64,000 nucleotides of DNA from Mortierella alpina. Lineage: Eukaryota > Mortierellomycota > Mortierellomycetes > Mortierellales > Mortierellaceae. The position numbers and the translations under genes are program-made. Where the stretch lies: the NCBI GenBank assembly GCA_029449245.1, contig JANATF010000002.1, positions 1 to 64,000 of the forward strand. Reading direction: 5' to 3'. The notes beneath the pieces are model-generated. The model saw only the letters and a program-made list of their open reading frames with translations. It searched no databases and was not told the origin of the DNA. The stretch's first letter is position 1. Each line of letters begins with the position of its first letter. This document shows positions 41,141-52,601 of this stretch, piece by piece.

Positions 41141-44050
41141 GTTCGACTGAGCCTTTGTCTTGTCTCGTCATCGTCGTACCATCTGCATGGAATGGGTCAT
41201 CCTTGAAGTAAAAAACCGCAGCCACTCTATGGCGTTGAAAGCATGAATGTCGGACTGAAATGAGTACGACGATCAAGCAGGCAAAGTCCATCACAGTGGC
41301 AATTCGCTGAGCTGCATAACCGTGGTCCGTCGATTCGAGTTCGCCAGCAGCGTGGATGATTACGACAGAGAGGGAAGAGGGTGGTGGCTTCTCCCCAGAC
41401 TGATGCTTGCTTCTGCCATGTCCCCCAGCAGATGGACTGCATCCCTCATGATTCGTCACTCCAGCTTCGCAGTCGGACAGGCTCTTGATATCGATATGCT
41501 GCATCGTCTCCTCGTCTCCTCAGATCTGCGGACGCTTCCCTGCATCCACCAGCTGGTCGCCACTTTGTTGAATCGACCTCGGAATTGACTCGGACTGGTG
41601 GGATTTCCTTACTGGGTGAATTGGTTCAAGCCTGCTGTCATTTGAAGGTATGTCCAATGTCCACGACACTGTGGGTCCGCATCACTCCTGCCTCCCGAGG
41701 CCATCCAGTGTCTTTTGAAGGAGGCACAGTTGCTTCTAGGGAGTCTCGGCTGAATGAGCGGCGCCGACTGATAGGGACGTTTGGTTGTAGGGGAGGCAAA
41801 GCAGGCAGGGGGTGAGTACATCAGGTGTATTTTATGTGCGTCCATTGCAGGACCTGTTCAAGCTCATTTGGCCTCATTGCTCACGTCTTGCTTCCCTCCT
41901 GCCATTCTGTCTCTCTGTCGCCTTGTCTCTCTGTCATCTGGAATAGCCTCAGTGGCATCGTGGCAGAGCCTCCGGTACAGCAGAGTGCCGGGACAATGAC
42001 AAAGCAAGCATCTGCAGCAGGACAATCGCTTCAGCATCCGTCAAGCAGATGACTGTCCACATCACTCACACTCCTCACAGCCACGCGCCGTGTCAATGGC
42101 AAGGCCTGGACAAGGATCACAGGGGCGTGCTTACTCCAGCCGCAAAAGCATGAACAAGGACTCTGGAGCGGGAACTGCAGGAGTTACTGATTGGCAGAAT
42201 AGTCATTCAACACAGCCATGGACTTGGAAGAGCTCAGAGACAACGTCGTCATCGCATCGAAATTAGAGTGGATGTCATCGATACTTCAGTCCACTTCAGT
42301 CCGGCAACAGCGAGGCACTTATCCCGCCTCGGGCAACTCCTTTGTAAATAGAATGACAACTGGCCTTCTTGTGGAGATCAAGTCTGTAGAGCAACGCCCC
42401 TCGTCTGCAAAGCAACGCCCCTCCTCTGCAAAGCAACGCCCCTCCTCTGCAAAGCAACGCCTCTCGTCTGCAAAGCAACGCCCCTCGTCTGCAAATCAAC
42501 GCCCCTCGTCTACAAGGCAACGCCCCTCGTCTACAAGGCAACGCCCCTCGTCTACAAGGCAACGCCCCTCGTCTACAAGGCAACGCCCCTCGTCTACAAG
42601 GCAACGCCCCTCGTCTGCAAAGCAACGCCCCTCGTCTACAAGGCAACGCCCCTCGTCTCAGCGAACATTCAGATACCCACGCCCAGGACAACATCATCAT
42701 CATCGGACACTGCCAGAGCCGGTCAAGAGTACGGAATCCTTATGGATTTTGGATTATCCTTAGCCAGTAGGGAGGACTATGCGGAAGTGCGCACTCTGCT
42801 TGCGTACATGCAACAACCAACAATAGACCAGGCAGGACAGGACAAGCAACACGATTGCGTAGCCCGCGGCGGCAAAACTCATCCAAGTACCGCCAGAGCC
42901 TGACCCCCTGTCTGTTGGGCGAGCCCTGGAGTCAGACTATAGGTAAACCCGTCCGCGTGGCAACAACAACAGCGACAGCAATAGCACCTGTAGACGTCCT
43001 CCTTGCAGTAGCAGCAGGATCTCTCACGAAGGATGCTGGCAGTTCAAGCGCCTGCGACACCACTCAGGTCTACTCCTGGTCCTACACCAATCCAGAGACA
43101 TTTTCGCCTCTATCGTGCTCACTTCTTGTGATCAAGCAGACCCCAAAGCGCGGGACTCTCCATATGCGACGGAGCACAGGAGCATAAGCAACGTGCCATG
43201 AGAACCCGCAAGTGTCGAAAGCTAAAGCAGCATCGAAACCTGCTAAATCGTCCTTGGAGGCTGATGGCTGGATACCTACGCTACCCAAACCACCGACATG
43301 GGTCATGAAAATTGGTGCCAGGACTGGCGACGCGGTTGCGGAAGAATCGAATACGGTAGCTTGGATCAATAATGTAACGTCAGTGCAGGCACCTGATGGG
43401 GGTACGTGTACAGTCTTGTTAGAAACGGTAATATTGTTGTCGGAATTGGATACGCGATCGTAGCATGCCTAACCTCTTTGCCTCTTTTTCTATCAGATAC
43501 CTCTACCTCAACCAGGGTCCATTTACCAGCAGCGCTCTGCTGGGACAGCGGCGACAGACGCTCAGACGCTCAGACGCTCAGACTACCAGCGCGAGAATGA
43601 ACAGCTTGTCCCACCAGCTCCCGATCGACCTTCCAGCAGATAACTCGGAAGTTATGTCGGGATTCCTGGATATGAATTCCATGCTGGGTCTTTTTGGACG
43701 GGCAGCTCTGGTGATTCGGATAACTGAGGTGAGGAGACAAAGGATATCGGCTCAATCTACTTGATGATTTAAGTTTTCTATGATTCCCTGGAGGTCTGAG
43801 GAGCTCTGGATTGAATAGATAATGCCAGACAGCTACCCTAGCGGCTCTGTTGCCTGAACGTGTTACTTGCAACCTTGGAATAACGCATCGTCTTGATGTT
43901 TGCCCGGGGCCACAGCAACGGCTTTCAATTCGCAACCCTTGCAGAGCAGCACACCCAGCACCTTGTCAGATCTGGCTCTACCTTCCAAACTTCTATTTGC
44001 CTCATGAACAAACGGCTTTTTGCGCCTCTTCTCAGAACCGCCACATCACT
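41141..44050. other. Region without a recognised gene
   Basis: Only short frames, in sequence rich in simple repeats (CAG/CAA stretches around 42960-43020). One plausible GT-AG intron (about 43402-43496) suggests an unidentified spliced gene or its relic, but no domain is recognisable. Confidence 0.45.
42392..42659. repeat. 21-bp minisatellite, about 13 copies
   Basis: The unit is CAACGCCCCTCGTCTGCAAAG with a second version ending ACAAGG. Copies are head to tail without spacers. A plus frame reads it as RPSSAKQ/RPSSTRQ repeats; there is no sign that this is translated. Confidence 0.92.
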
Positions 44051-44384
44051 CCTCGTAGATGATGGCAATGGCGAGTACGATGGACGACGACAGTCATTTT
44101 GCAAACATGAATCTGGATCTGGATCTGGATCTGACGAGCTTCAACTTCATCACCACTGCAAGCGTAGTCATGTTATTAGCAGCCACGCCATAGACCGTTC
44201 GCGCTTCATCATCTGCAGATCGGACCACTCTCGAACAAATTCTACGCAGCAGCAGTTCACTGGCGCCAACATTACAAGGAGACGTGTTTGACAATGACAT
44301 ACCTATCAATCGCAGGACCGCAGTTAGAGAACCGCAGCCAAATTCCTCACAATCACAGTTACATCCGGTCACAACGGAGCGACC

Positions 44385-45200
44385 ATGTGTGAGTACTTGA
44401 GTATACCCTCGGTCATGGTCAAGTACATTCAGGCTCCCATGCAGAGCTATACACTGTGGTCGCTTTCGCCGCTCAGGACTTTCAGGAATTTCATAAAGGA
44501 TGTGTCCATACAGGTGGTCGTACAAGAGGAAGCGAATTTGTTTCTGGCATCTACACCTTCTCGACCAACGAGGATCCAAAACGCCGCCCTTTTACCACTG
44601 GAAACGATTGGAGTGTATCACGTCAGTGCGCGAAGGGAGGAGTATGAAGCCTTTAGCGAGGCGGCATTGTCTCAGTATTTACTGGAGGGAGGTGAGAAGG
44701 AGGGATATAAAATATCTCTCTGGTGCAGGATGTCCAATCGCGAATAGGACACTCAGAGCAAAAGCAGTGCATTGGGAGGAGGCAACTACTCTGTGCCAGC
44801 ATCAACAATCTGGAAGTATCCTCGCCATGGCAGCATTCGCCGCTAGAGTCGCCGCTGCAAACGACCCACGGAGATGAGAACTCTAGCTGTGTCAGTGACG
44901 ATGGTCCCTCCTTGAGTTCCGCAACAAGCGAGAGTGACAAAGGCAGCTCGAGCCTCATCTGTACCTTGCTAGATGAATGGACTCTGCCGCCGCGTCATCA
45001 TTGTCACTCGGACTCTCCGCTCTGCAAAGGTCATGGCATCGATCTAGTGCCGGGGCTCTCGCTCGGATCTTGAATCAGGACTCTTATTATGGCTCTCTTG
45101 CCAATGCGTACCATGGTCAGGTCGAGTTGGATACATCATTCACTGTGACCATCCTGTCGTCCGCTTCTCTTGGTTTGATGTAAACCCATAACGGTACAGG
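44385..45200 (+). pseudogene. Probable 5' part of a MED13-like pseudogene
   Basis: The frame around 44400-44740 (VKYIQAPMQSYTLWS, then a stretch ending ISLWCRM) and a later one (LGLSALQRSWHRSSAGALAR, about 45010-45080) have the composition and order of the N-terminal and linker parts of Mediator subunit 13. MED13 ties the CDK8 module to core Mediator. The pieces lie in different frames. The assignment depends on the much clearer fragment on the other side of element C. Confidence 0.35.
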
Positions 45201-45600
45201 AACCCAGCGGCGAGATCTCTGAAGGCGAAAGCTTTCCTGCCTGCTGTGACAAGGCAAAACAAAGCGCCATATCCTGCAGAAAGGTAGATGAAATGGCACA
45301 AGTCAGTGTTACTTGTTGGCAAGTCGAAGATATTTCTATCTTTGGATACCTTAATCGGATGACTAGCTTATAAAAGTCTTGACATGGCTTGATCTTGCTT
45401 ACGAGTGGCAAATGTACATCAGCATTCGGCGACGGATCTTTCTGGAACACTATTCACATGAGGAGCATTATGTTCATTCTGTTGAAGTTCTTGGAGCTCT
45501 TGGAGCTCTTTGGCCGCTTGCGAATAAACTCACCTGACAACGTTGTCGCGTTGCCCGTACCGTAAGACGCAAACCAAGAATTGAATGCGCGCATGGGAAC

Positions 45601-45812
45601 TGTGATATTCTCTAGGGGTAAACTTACAATACTAACTGGGGACTGAAGTCAACGAGAACAAGAGAGGGTTTTATTGTGGACAGGGATCTGGAGGACTTAT
45701 ATAGCTCCTCCAGACACCGGTCACGGGAACTCTTAATAATCGTAGAAGTAAAAAGGGAGATGCGACTCAGGTACATACGTGCCTGAGCCCCACACCAGCA
45801 TAAAACACCACA
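45601..45812 (-). repeat. 3' LTR of element C
   Basis: Identical to 52390-52601 as far as I can read. On the element's strand it is preceded by the polypurine tract GAGGGGGGAG (45815-45824, reverse complement). Confidence 0.95.
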
Positions 45813-46451
45813 GACTCCCCCCTCGAGATGAAATCCAGGGTTGCAGTGCTGTGATGTGGCTAGAAACGGTAGCAATTCGTTTCTAAAGTGCCAGGATAAA
45901 GGAAAACCATACAACGTGATGGGAAAAAAGAACCTTTTCCATATAGATAGAGGGATTAAAACCTCTGAGAGTGGGTAAAGCAGAGTGTACATCTCTTGCT
46001 TGAACCACTTGGGAAGGAAAACCGATGAAGAACGGGAAAGCCTTCTCAGACCAGGATCAAAAATTAACCTGAGTTAGTCTGATGAGAACATGTCTCATAC
46101 TGCTGTACAGTGCGTCTGCAGACTGCGGCTGTCTAAAATGCCTAATATACGGTGGCTAGTGCTCAATGGCACGAGTTGACAAAAGACAACTCTTACTTGT
46201 CATGGAAAAACGCAATGCGGAAAAAAGACCAAAGACCAAGTGTGAATGAATGAGGAAAGTAAGGTCCAAACCTTAATCCAAAAAACCTCATGGTGAACAA
46301 CGCGCGCGTGAGAATGTGGTATACATGGGAATAAGCCCCACACTCCCCCGCAAAATGATTTTTTACGCGGTTCAAAAATAGAATTACAAAAATTGTAATG
46401 TACATGCCTCTTCTCTTCTCCATTCCCTCTCCTGCACAAACCTGAAAACGA
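45813..46451 (-). other. 3' untranslated region and polypurine tract of element C
   Basis: Non-coding and collinear with 15306-15944 of element B. The short frames are shadows. Confidence 0.85.
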
Positions 46452-49400
46452 CTACAACTTCTCCGTATTACCACGACCTGATCGTCTGACCCGATGCGTA
46501 GTGCCGGAGACAGCTTGAGCAATTGAAGCGACTGCAAGAGCCTTTCTCTTAGTGCTAGCTGTCACGCTTGTTGCAAGGTGATTCTTCAACTCTTCCTTCT
46601 GAGTCTTCAGCTTCTTTCGGTGCTGCTTCGCGACTACGTGAGGATTCGTCTTGTTAATTCCTTTCCAATATTGGTGGACTAACTTGTCCGAGTCAAACTG
46701 TTCGTAGGGGATGAAAGAGTCTTCATTCTCCGAGTATCCCTTCCAATGAACCTTATAAAGCAATTGGCCGTCTTCTAAGCTATGTCCTAGAATCGACTCA
46801 ACTTCGTAGCTCTCCTCAGAGGGCTGCGCAAGGTCTTGGGTTACTACGTTCAATTGCTCAGGAGCATAGTGACGAGGCAAAATGTCACCCGTTGCGTCTT
46901 GCAATTCATAAGCACCAAAGCTCGTTCGTCTCACTACTTTAAAAGGGCCGTCCTTTTTAGGAACAAGAGCACCTTCAGCAACTGGATCGATCGCCATGAC
47001 AAATGCGCCAGGTTGAATTTCACGGATGGTATGCGAGTTGTTGAATTTATCAATCATTTTCTTTTGGTTGTCTGAACTAATGTCAGAAAGTGCAGGAAAT
47101 ATCAAATGAGTCAAGTATAATAATCTTTTCTCTAAATCATCATCAGATAGCAATCGACTGTCCGCAGCTGTGAAATTTGATATCCCAGGAAACGCTCTAC
47201 CGTAGAACAAGGAGAACGGTGTAGAGTTATGAAGCGAGACAATTCTCGTGTTCATTTGAAGTTGAACCATGGGTAAGTGCACATCCCAATTAGTGGGGTT
47301 AGCTTCAATGTTTTTACGAAGAATGTCCTTCATTGACTTGATATGCCTCTCTGCTACTCCGTTACCTCGAGGGTGATACGGTGTAGACAGACGATGATCA
47401 ATTGTAAGTGTCTTTGTCATTTCTTTGATAATGCTGTTGACGAACTCTAGCCCGTTGTCACTTTGGATGATTTTCGGAAAGCCGATATCACAAAAGAGAC
47501 GGAAAAGGCGCTTACTAACTGAAGCAGCATCCTTGGTTCTCAACTCAAATAGAAATACAAATCTAGTACAGACATCAACGACTAATAATGCATATTCATA
47601 GCCATTAGTGCTCAGCGGAAATTGCGCCAAGTCTATAGCCAAGTGTTCACCAGGTAATTCTGCGTGAATGGCTTTTAAAGGGTGATAGCCTTTTCTTGCG
47701 ATATTGTACCGCTGACAAGATGAACACGATTTAACCCAGAGGACACAGTCCTCTTTCAATCTGGGCCACGTTTTATTGTCTTGATGGATCATGTTCACCA
47801 TTGCTGTAGCCCCTAAATGACCAAAGGAATGCGTCTTCTTCAAAATCTCTCTTCGCCTAGATTTCTCAGGAACGTGCCAACTCTCAGGATCAGGAATTTG
47901 ATGCATGAAAGACAATGCAGGCAACTGCACCCCTTCTGGAGATGTTATGCTATCAGGAGTCATTCGAAGAGCAAAGTCTACAGAATCAATTGTCTCTGGA
48001 ACAGATGACACACTGGACATGGCAGCATTACTCTTTGAATGCTTCACGATAGCTGACCTTTTATCTTCTGGCCATAATTCTTCAGGAAACGCTCTGGATA
48101 AAGTGTCAGGGATCACATTCAATATTCCAGGACGATGAATGATTTCAAAGTCATAGCTGAATATAGTTTCACGCCAATCAGCCATTATGTTTGACAAACA
48201 TTTCTGATCCATCAGAAAGGTCAACGGCTTATGATCTGTGAATAAGGTAAAACGTCTGCCCCACAAATAATAGTGAAACTTCTTTAAAGTAAAGATGATT
48301 GCTAGTAGTTCCTTTTTATAAGCCGGATACCGCTTCTCATGATCACGCAAAGCACGCGAAGTGAAAGAGATATAATTAATCTTACTATCGTCTTTTTCGC
48401 CTAATGGTAACTGATAAGCCATACCAGCAATCCCTTCATTCGAAGCATCCGTTCCTACATACATATGCAGTCTCCAGATTACTTGTTTCAAAATAGGAGC
48501 ATACGGAAATAGCTTTTTAATGCCCTCAAAGCACTTCATCTGCAAATCATTCAGTACGAAGCGACCTTTAGCATTGCGCAAAGATTCGAGTGGACCAGCA
48601 ATAGGACCATATAACGGCAAGTACTCTCGGAAGTAGTTAAACATTCCCATGTATCTTTGTACTGCCTTGTTGTTGGTAGGCGGGGCCCATTGTGAAATGT
48701 TGGCCACCTTCTCAGGATTTATTCTCCTTCCTTCCTTGTTAACAAGAAATCCTAACAACATGATCTCTGTATGAAAGAGATGACATTTCTGACGATTGAG
48801 GATGAGCTTCGCTTGTGTCAATCTGTCCACAATTATTTTTGCTTGCTCTAAATGATCCTCCTTCGTATGAGAGAAAATAACCGTATCATCAACATAGATG
48901 CCAGCGAACTGGAGGTCACCGAGGAGGTAAGACATGCCTCTTTGAAAGATGCTCGTCATTGGTTTCAAACCAAAGGGAGCTCTTGCAAACATGTACTGTT
49001 TTCCTTCATAGGTGAAAGCTGTATACGGCTGACTTTCTTTTGAAAGTGGCAGTCGATGGTACGCTTGCGTCAGATCAAAGGTAGAATAATACTTATGACC
49101 AGCAGCCTTTTTGAGTAGATCTGGAATCAGTGGCAACGGGAACGTGTCTGATTTTAACAATTGTTTGTTCAGCACTCTCGGGTCTAGGCACACTCGGTAC
49201 TTCAACACTTTACCATCCATATCTCTTCTGGCTGCTAACGTCAGCGAGTTATTATAGGGATTGCCTTTCGGCGCAAGGACGATGACACCATCATCCCCCC
49301 ATTGTTTGATCTGACGTGCGACCTCTGCACCTTGTGAATGTGCATGGAACGGCCTGGATTTGACATTAATTACGCAGTCTGCCGGCAATTTCAACTCTAC

Positions 49401-51644
49401 TTTCAGGATCTCAAGCTCACAATAGCTTTTGGGATCGATTGCAGAGTTGCGCTCCAGTGCAGGTTCCAGTTCCTTCAGGAAATGTGCCTTGTCCGCTAAG
49501 AACTCGGGCGTGTTTTCTGTGTCAGGAACAGCATCTGGCAAGATAGATGGTTTATCATCATCATAGATCCAGATATCAGTCAAAGGAGGCGGTTTGGGCA
49601 TGCGGACACCTCCGACATAGTACCCAAAGCGAGGAAACAAGTCCATGCCGATATAAAAATCGTAATAAGGTATGTTCATAACACTTATTTGACACGAAAC
49701 CGATCTGTCATTACACACAAGATCAACTTTGTCGCATGTAAGCATGTTTTCAGCTTTCATTCCAGCTTCTCCTAACTCAATTGGTCCTGGTAGCTTGGCT
49801 ACTTTGATTCCCATCTCTCTAGCAATGGCTAAATCGATATACGAATCTGTGGATCCACAATCAAGTACAGCGGTAAGTTCTTTGCCATTGGCATATATCT
49901 TTACCGAAATGCGATTATCACCTTCTTGGGCACCTCTGAAAGCACAAAGTCTCTTTGTTGGTGTATAAGGATCAAATTCAGCAAAATAGCGGGCAACATC
50001 AGCATGTTTATTGATATGAACATCATTAATCTTCTCCGCTAAAATAGTGTCCAAGCTCGAACTACGGATCATATCGACCTCTTGAGTCATGGCGGCCAAA
50101 CGCTTGGCATGGACAGGCTGCAGTTCAATAACAGCAGGCGCCTTCTGCATGGCCGACACCGAACGGATATGGCCATGAGCAGACGACTTGTGCTTCTTGA
50201 ACTGAGGTCTCAGTTCAGGATGCAATACGTAGCATTGGGCTGGAGCATGGGTGCTGGAAGTGCACCTCTCCTTGCTACAAGGCTGGCGAGTATCCTTGCG
50301 AGGATGCTTGCCCTTGTTAGGCTGCGGGATCATGGGCTTCTTCACAAAAGCAACCGGAGTGGCCGACTGACTCGCAATCTCAATGGACTTGAATCGGGCT
50401 TTAAACCACTTGGCCCAATCAGTCTTGCGACCTGGAAATTGGGTGCTGTCAGCACGGACACAATCCAAAAAGGCGGCGACATTGGGTAATTCAACCATCT
50501 TTGGATACTTTGCCGTGATAGCCTTCTGTCCCTCATCAGGCAACCCAGCAAACAAAGACTCTATGACTAGAGTCTCGTAAGCCGAGTCCTTGAGTCCTGA
50601 CGCTTCCATCAGCAATTCGACTTTGCCCGCATAGAGGTGGACGTCGGTGAATGTTGCAGTGTCGAGGGCGAAAACCTGCTTGACAGCCTCCGACTTAAGA
50701 AGGTCAACGCGAAATAGCTCGCGCACACACTTCTCAATCGGAAACCAAGTGTCAATCGACGTATAGTCGAAATACACTGGTCCATCTGCCTCCTGCACGG
50801 CCTCCATTTGGGTTGTCAAGTCCTTGCCCATTGTCACGAGTGACTCCTCCAACAAGCGTACCTCGATGCCGGCTTTTCTAAAGGCCTTCATCATGTACTG
50901 GCTTGCTAGGATCGCAAACAGGCTGCCGAGATGCAACTTATAAAAGTCTCGGAACTCTCGCAAAAACCTGTTGATCACTCGCACAATCTCCAAAGCTGCC
51001 AGGTCTTCCTTGCCCTGCAATTTCAACTTGAATTCTGGCTCGTCAGGGAAGCTTTTAGGAATCAGTCTCGAGAAGTCAATCTTCTCGCTGTTTTGGAAAA
51101 CAGGAACAACCTTTTCCTTCAAGCAGCGCCTGATGTCGCAATGCCAGATGCTCGCCGAATTAAATTGGGCGACCAATGATCCTGACGCTTCATCTGCGTC
51201 CTGCACGTCCGAAGCCGGCGACTGCTGCTCATCTCGATATTGATGATCGAGAGGTTGCGGTCGCATTTGCATCCAGTGTCGATGCACCGTGTCGAAATCC
51301 CTAACAGCATTGTCGAGATCTCGTTGGGCATCTTCCACTTTCGCATCATGCTTAGCTGCATTACGCCGACGTTGAGCATCAGTGAGAGTTGCATCCTTGC
51401 TGTCGAGCTGCTTTAGTTTGCGCACGGCAACTTTAGTGTCCATGTAGCGACTCAAAGCATCCTGCTTATCCCTGTTGGCTTCCTCGACCTCCCTCTCCAA
51501 CTTCTGGAACATGGAAAGTTTGTCATCCGAAGCATCGATAGACCATACGTCCATATCAGCTTCCCCAGTATGCGCTGAGGGTGGATCACCAGATGCCATT
51601 ACGACGTCCTCAGGAATAGCTGAGGCACTATCGTTAGAAGCCAT
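46452..51644 (-). CDS. Gag-Pol polyprotein of element C with chromodomain
   Basis: One frame of 1,730 residues from the ATG at 51644 (MASNDS); the frame is open 30 codons further, but B's Gag starts at the same MAS. Order: coiled coil (about 45-130), capsid-like helical region, a zinc-knuckle variant Cx4Cx4Hx4C (about 455-475), protease with LDCGS (D595), RT with YVDD (D919, D920), RNase H (TDASN, TDHKPLTF), HHCC finger, integrase with D1338, D1396 and E1432 (35 residues between the last two), and a C-terminal chromodomain (about 1610-1665, VHWKGYSENEDS). It makes the particle, copies the RNA and integrates the DNA; the chromodomain probably directs integration to marked chromatin. Gag and Pol are in one frame with no frameshift, as in Tf1-like elements, so the ratio may be set by proteolysis. 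The protease has Cys in place of Thr in the DTG motif. Confidence 0.95.
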   Translation of the reverse strand: MASNDSASAIPEDVVMASGDPPSAHTGEADMDVWSIDASDDKLSMFQKLEREVEEANRDKQDALSRYMDTKVAVRKLKQLDSKDATLTDAQRRRNAAKHDAKVEDAQRDLDNAVRDFDTVHRHWMQMRPQPLDHQYRDEQQSPASDVQDADEASGSLVAQFNSASIWHCDIRRCLKEKVVPVFQNSEKIDFSRLIPKSFPDEPEFKLKLQGKEDLAALEIVRVINRFLREFRDFYKLHLGSLFAILASQYMMKAFRKAGIEVRLLEESLVTMGKDLTTQMEAVQEADGPVYFDYTSIDTWFPIEKCVRELFRVDLLKSEAVKQVFALDTATFTDVHLYAGKVELLMEASGLKDSAYETLVIESLFAGLPDEGQKAITAKYPKMVELPNVAAFLDCVRADSTQFPGRKTDWAKWFKARFKSIEIASQSATPVAFVKKPMIPQPNKGKHPRKDTRQPCSKERCTSSTHAPAQCYVLHPELRPQFKKHKSSAHGHIRSVSAMQKAPAVIELQPVHAKRLAAMTQEVDMIRSSSLDTILAEKINDVHINKHADVARYFAEFDPYTPTKRLCAFRGAQEGDNRISVKIYANGKELTAVLDCGSTDSYIDLAIAREMGIKVAKLPGPIELGEAGMKAENMLTCDKVDLVCNDRSVSCQISVMNIPYYDFYIGMDLFPRFGYYVGGVRMPKPPPLTDIWIYDDDKPSILPDAVPDTENTPEFLADKAHFLKELEPALERNSAIDPKSYCELEILKVELKLPADCVINVKSRPFHAHSQGAEVARQIKQWGDDGVIVLAPKGNPYNNSLTLAARRDMDGKVLKYRVCLDPRVLNKQLLKSDTFPLPLIPDLLKKAAGHKYYSTFDLTQAYHRLPLSKESQPYTAFTYEGKQYMFARAPFGLKPMTSIFQRGMSYLLGDLQFAGIYVDDTVIFSHTKEDHLEQAKIIVDRLTQAKLILNRQKCHLFHTEIMLLGFLVNKEGRRINPEKVANISQWAPPTNNKAVQRYMGMFNYFREYLPLYGPIAGPLESLRNAKGRFVLNDLQMKCFEGIKKLFPYAPILKQVIWRLHMYVGTDASNEGIAGMAYQLPLGEKDDSKINYISFTSRALRDHEKRYPAYKKELLAIIFTLKKFHYYLWGRRFTLFTDHKPLTFLMDQKCLSNIMADWRETIFSYDFEIIHRPGILNVIPDTLSRAFPEELWPEDKRSAIVKHSKSNAAMSSVSSVPETIDSVDFALRMTPDSITSPEGVQLPALSFMHQIPDPESWHVPEKSRRREILKKTHSFGHLGATAMVNMIHQDNKTWPRLKEDCVLWVKSCSSCQRYNIARKGYHPLKAIHAELPGEHLAIDLAQFPLSTNGYEYALLVVDVCTRFVFLFELRTKDAASVSKRLFRLFCDIGFPKIIQSDNGLEFVNSIIKEMTKTLTIDHRLSTPYHPRGNGVAERHIKSMKDILRKNIEANPTNWDVHLPMVQLQMNTRIVSLHNSTPFSLFYGRAFPGISNFTAADSRLLSDDDLEKRLLYLTHLIFPALSDISSDNQKKMIDKFNNSHTIREIQPGAFVMAIDPVAEGALVPKKDGPFKVVRRTSFGAYELQDATGDILPRHYAPEQLNVVTQDLAQPSEESYEVESILGHSLEDGQLLYKVHWKGYSENEDSFIPYEQFDSDKLVHQYWKGINKTNPHVVAKQHRKKLKTQKEELKNHLATSVTASTKRKALAVASIAQAVSGTTHRVRRSGRGNTEKL

Positions 51645-52389
51645 GCGGTAATAAAAAGCAAAGGCGAAAAAAGGAGGTTCAAGCGATACCAAGACTGGAC
51701 TTTTATTATGCCAACAGTTTCGATGCTCAAACACTACAGCTTACAGTCTATAGGATGATTACACGAGACTTCCCTACTATAGGTCTTGTCTCTAACACAC
51801 CAAGTGATAGTCGAAACACACACAAGGAATACTTGGCGTCAAATGACTTTGCAAGTAAAATTATCGGTCGAAGCTCAGCTGCTTGAGGAAGAATTTTCCG
51901 GTAGCTGGAACTCAACAACACGACAACAATTAAGACTTTCTGGCGGAGCTAACCGACAACAGAGAGAATGATTTGCTGATGGCACTAGCCAATCAGCAGA
52001 GAGGATGATGAATTACAGGCGGTGGATACCGTCAAACAATCAAAATGATTTGCCGTGGTAAATACCAAGAACAAATGCAAAGAATTGTGGTGGTTGAAAA
52101 CAACACTGGAACACGGCGCACTGGATATTTCCAAGAACAGCGGATCACGCAGTGATGTGCAGCCAATACACAAAAGAGCACACAAGTTCGATCTTCGAAA
52201 CAGGATTCAACAGGAACAAGCCTATTGGGTCTTTTTCTGGATCTTGCTTGAGCAATGATAAACGACAAAGGAGAGGTCCCAATTGCAAACAGTGGAAGAT
52301 GGATGATAGAATCTCAATGGATGCAAATCAAACACACTTGAAGATGGATGCAATGGATGGATGCCGACTCTTTAGTACGTTGAAAAAAA
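51645..52389 (-). other. Untranslated leader of element C
   Basis: No gene. On the element's strand it begins with seven T and CAACG directly after the LTR, without a recognisable tRNA primer-binding site. Confidence 0.8.
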
Positions 52390-52601
52390 TGTGATATTCT
52401 CTAGGGGTAAACTTACAATACTAACTGGGGACTGAAGTCAACGAGAACAAGAGAGGGTTTTATTGTGGACAGGGATCTGGAGGACTTATATAGCTCCTCC
52501 AGACACCGGTCACGGGAACTCTTAATAATCGTAGAAGTAAAAAGGGAGATGCGACTCAGGTACATACGTGCCTGAGCCCCACACCAGCATAAAACACCAC
52601 A
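52390..52601 (-). repeat. 5' LTR of element C
   Basis: On the element's strand it has TATATAA and AATAAA as in B. It is followed by GGAAC, the target duplication. Confidence 0.95.

Larger units (their letters stand above)
45601..52601 (-). mobile_element. Ty3/gypsy LTR retrotransposon C, complete and young
   Basis: The 7,001-bp element has LTRs of 212 bp (45601-45812 and 52390-52601) that look identical base for base, and a perfect 5-bp duplication GGAAC (45596-45600 and 52602-52606). One uninterrupted gag-pol frame fills the interior. By LTR identity it inserted very recently and it is a good candidate for an active copy. It belongs to the same family as B. Its insertion site lies within MED13-like sequence. 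Confidence 0.96.

Noticed and set aside
42392-42659. CRISPR array
   Set aside because: Units are contiguous, with no spacers, in a eukaryotic sequence.
42218-42763. Repetitive 181-codon frame as a gene
   Set aside because: Made by a 21-bp tandem repeat whose length preserves frame; no family match or gene signals. Both strands stay open for the same reason.
44056-44190. Possible N-terminal exon (MDDDSHF, with a Leu/Asp repeat) of a gene upstream of the MED13-like pieces
   Set aside because: Stops within about 45 codons and no match was evident; not enough to call.
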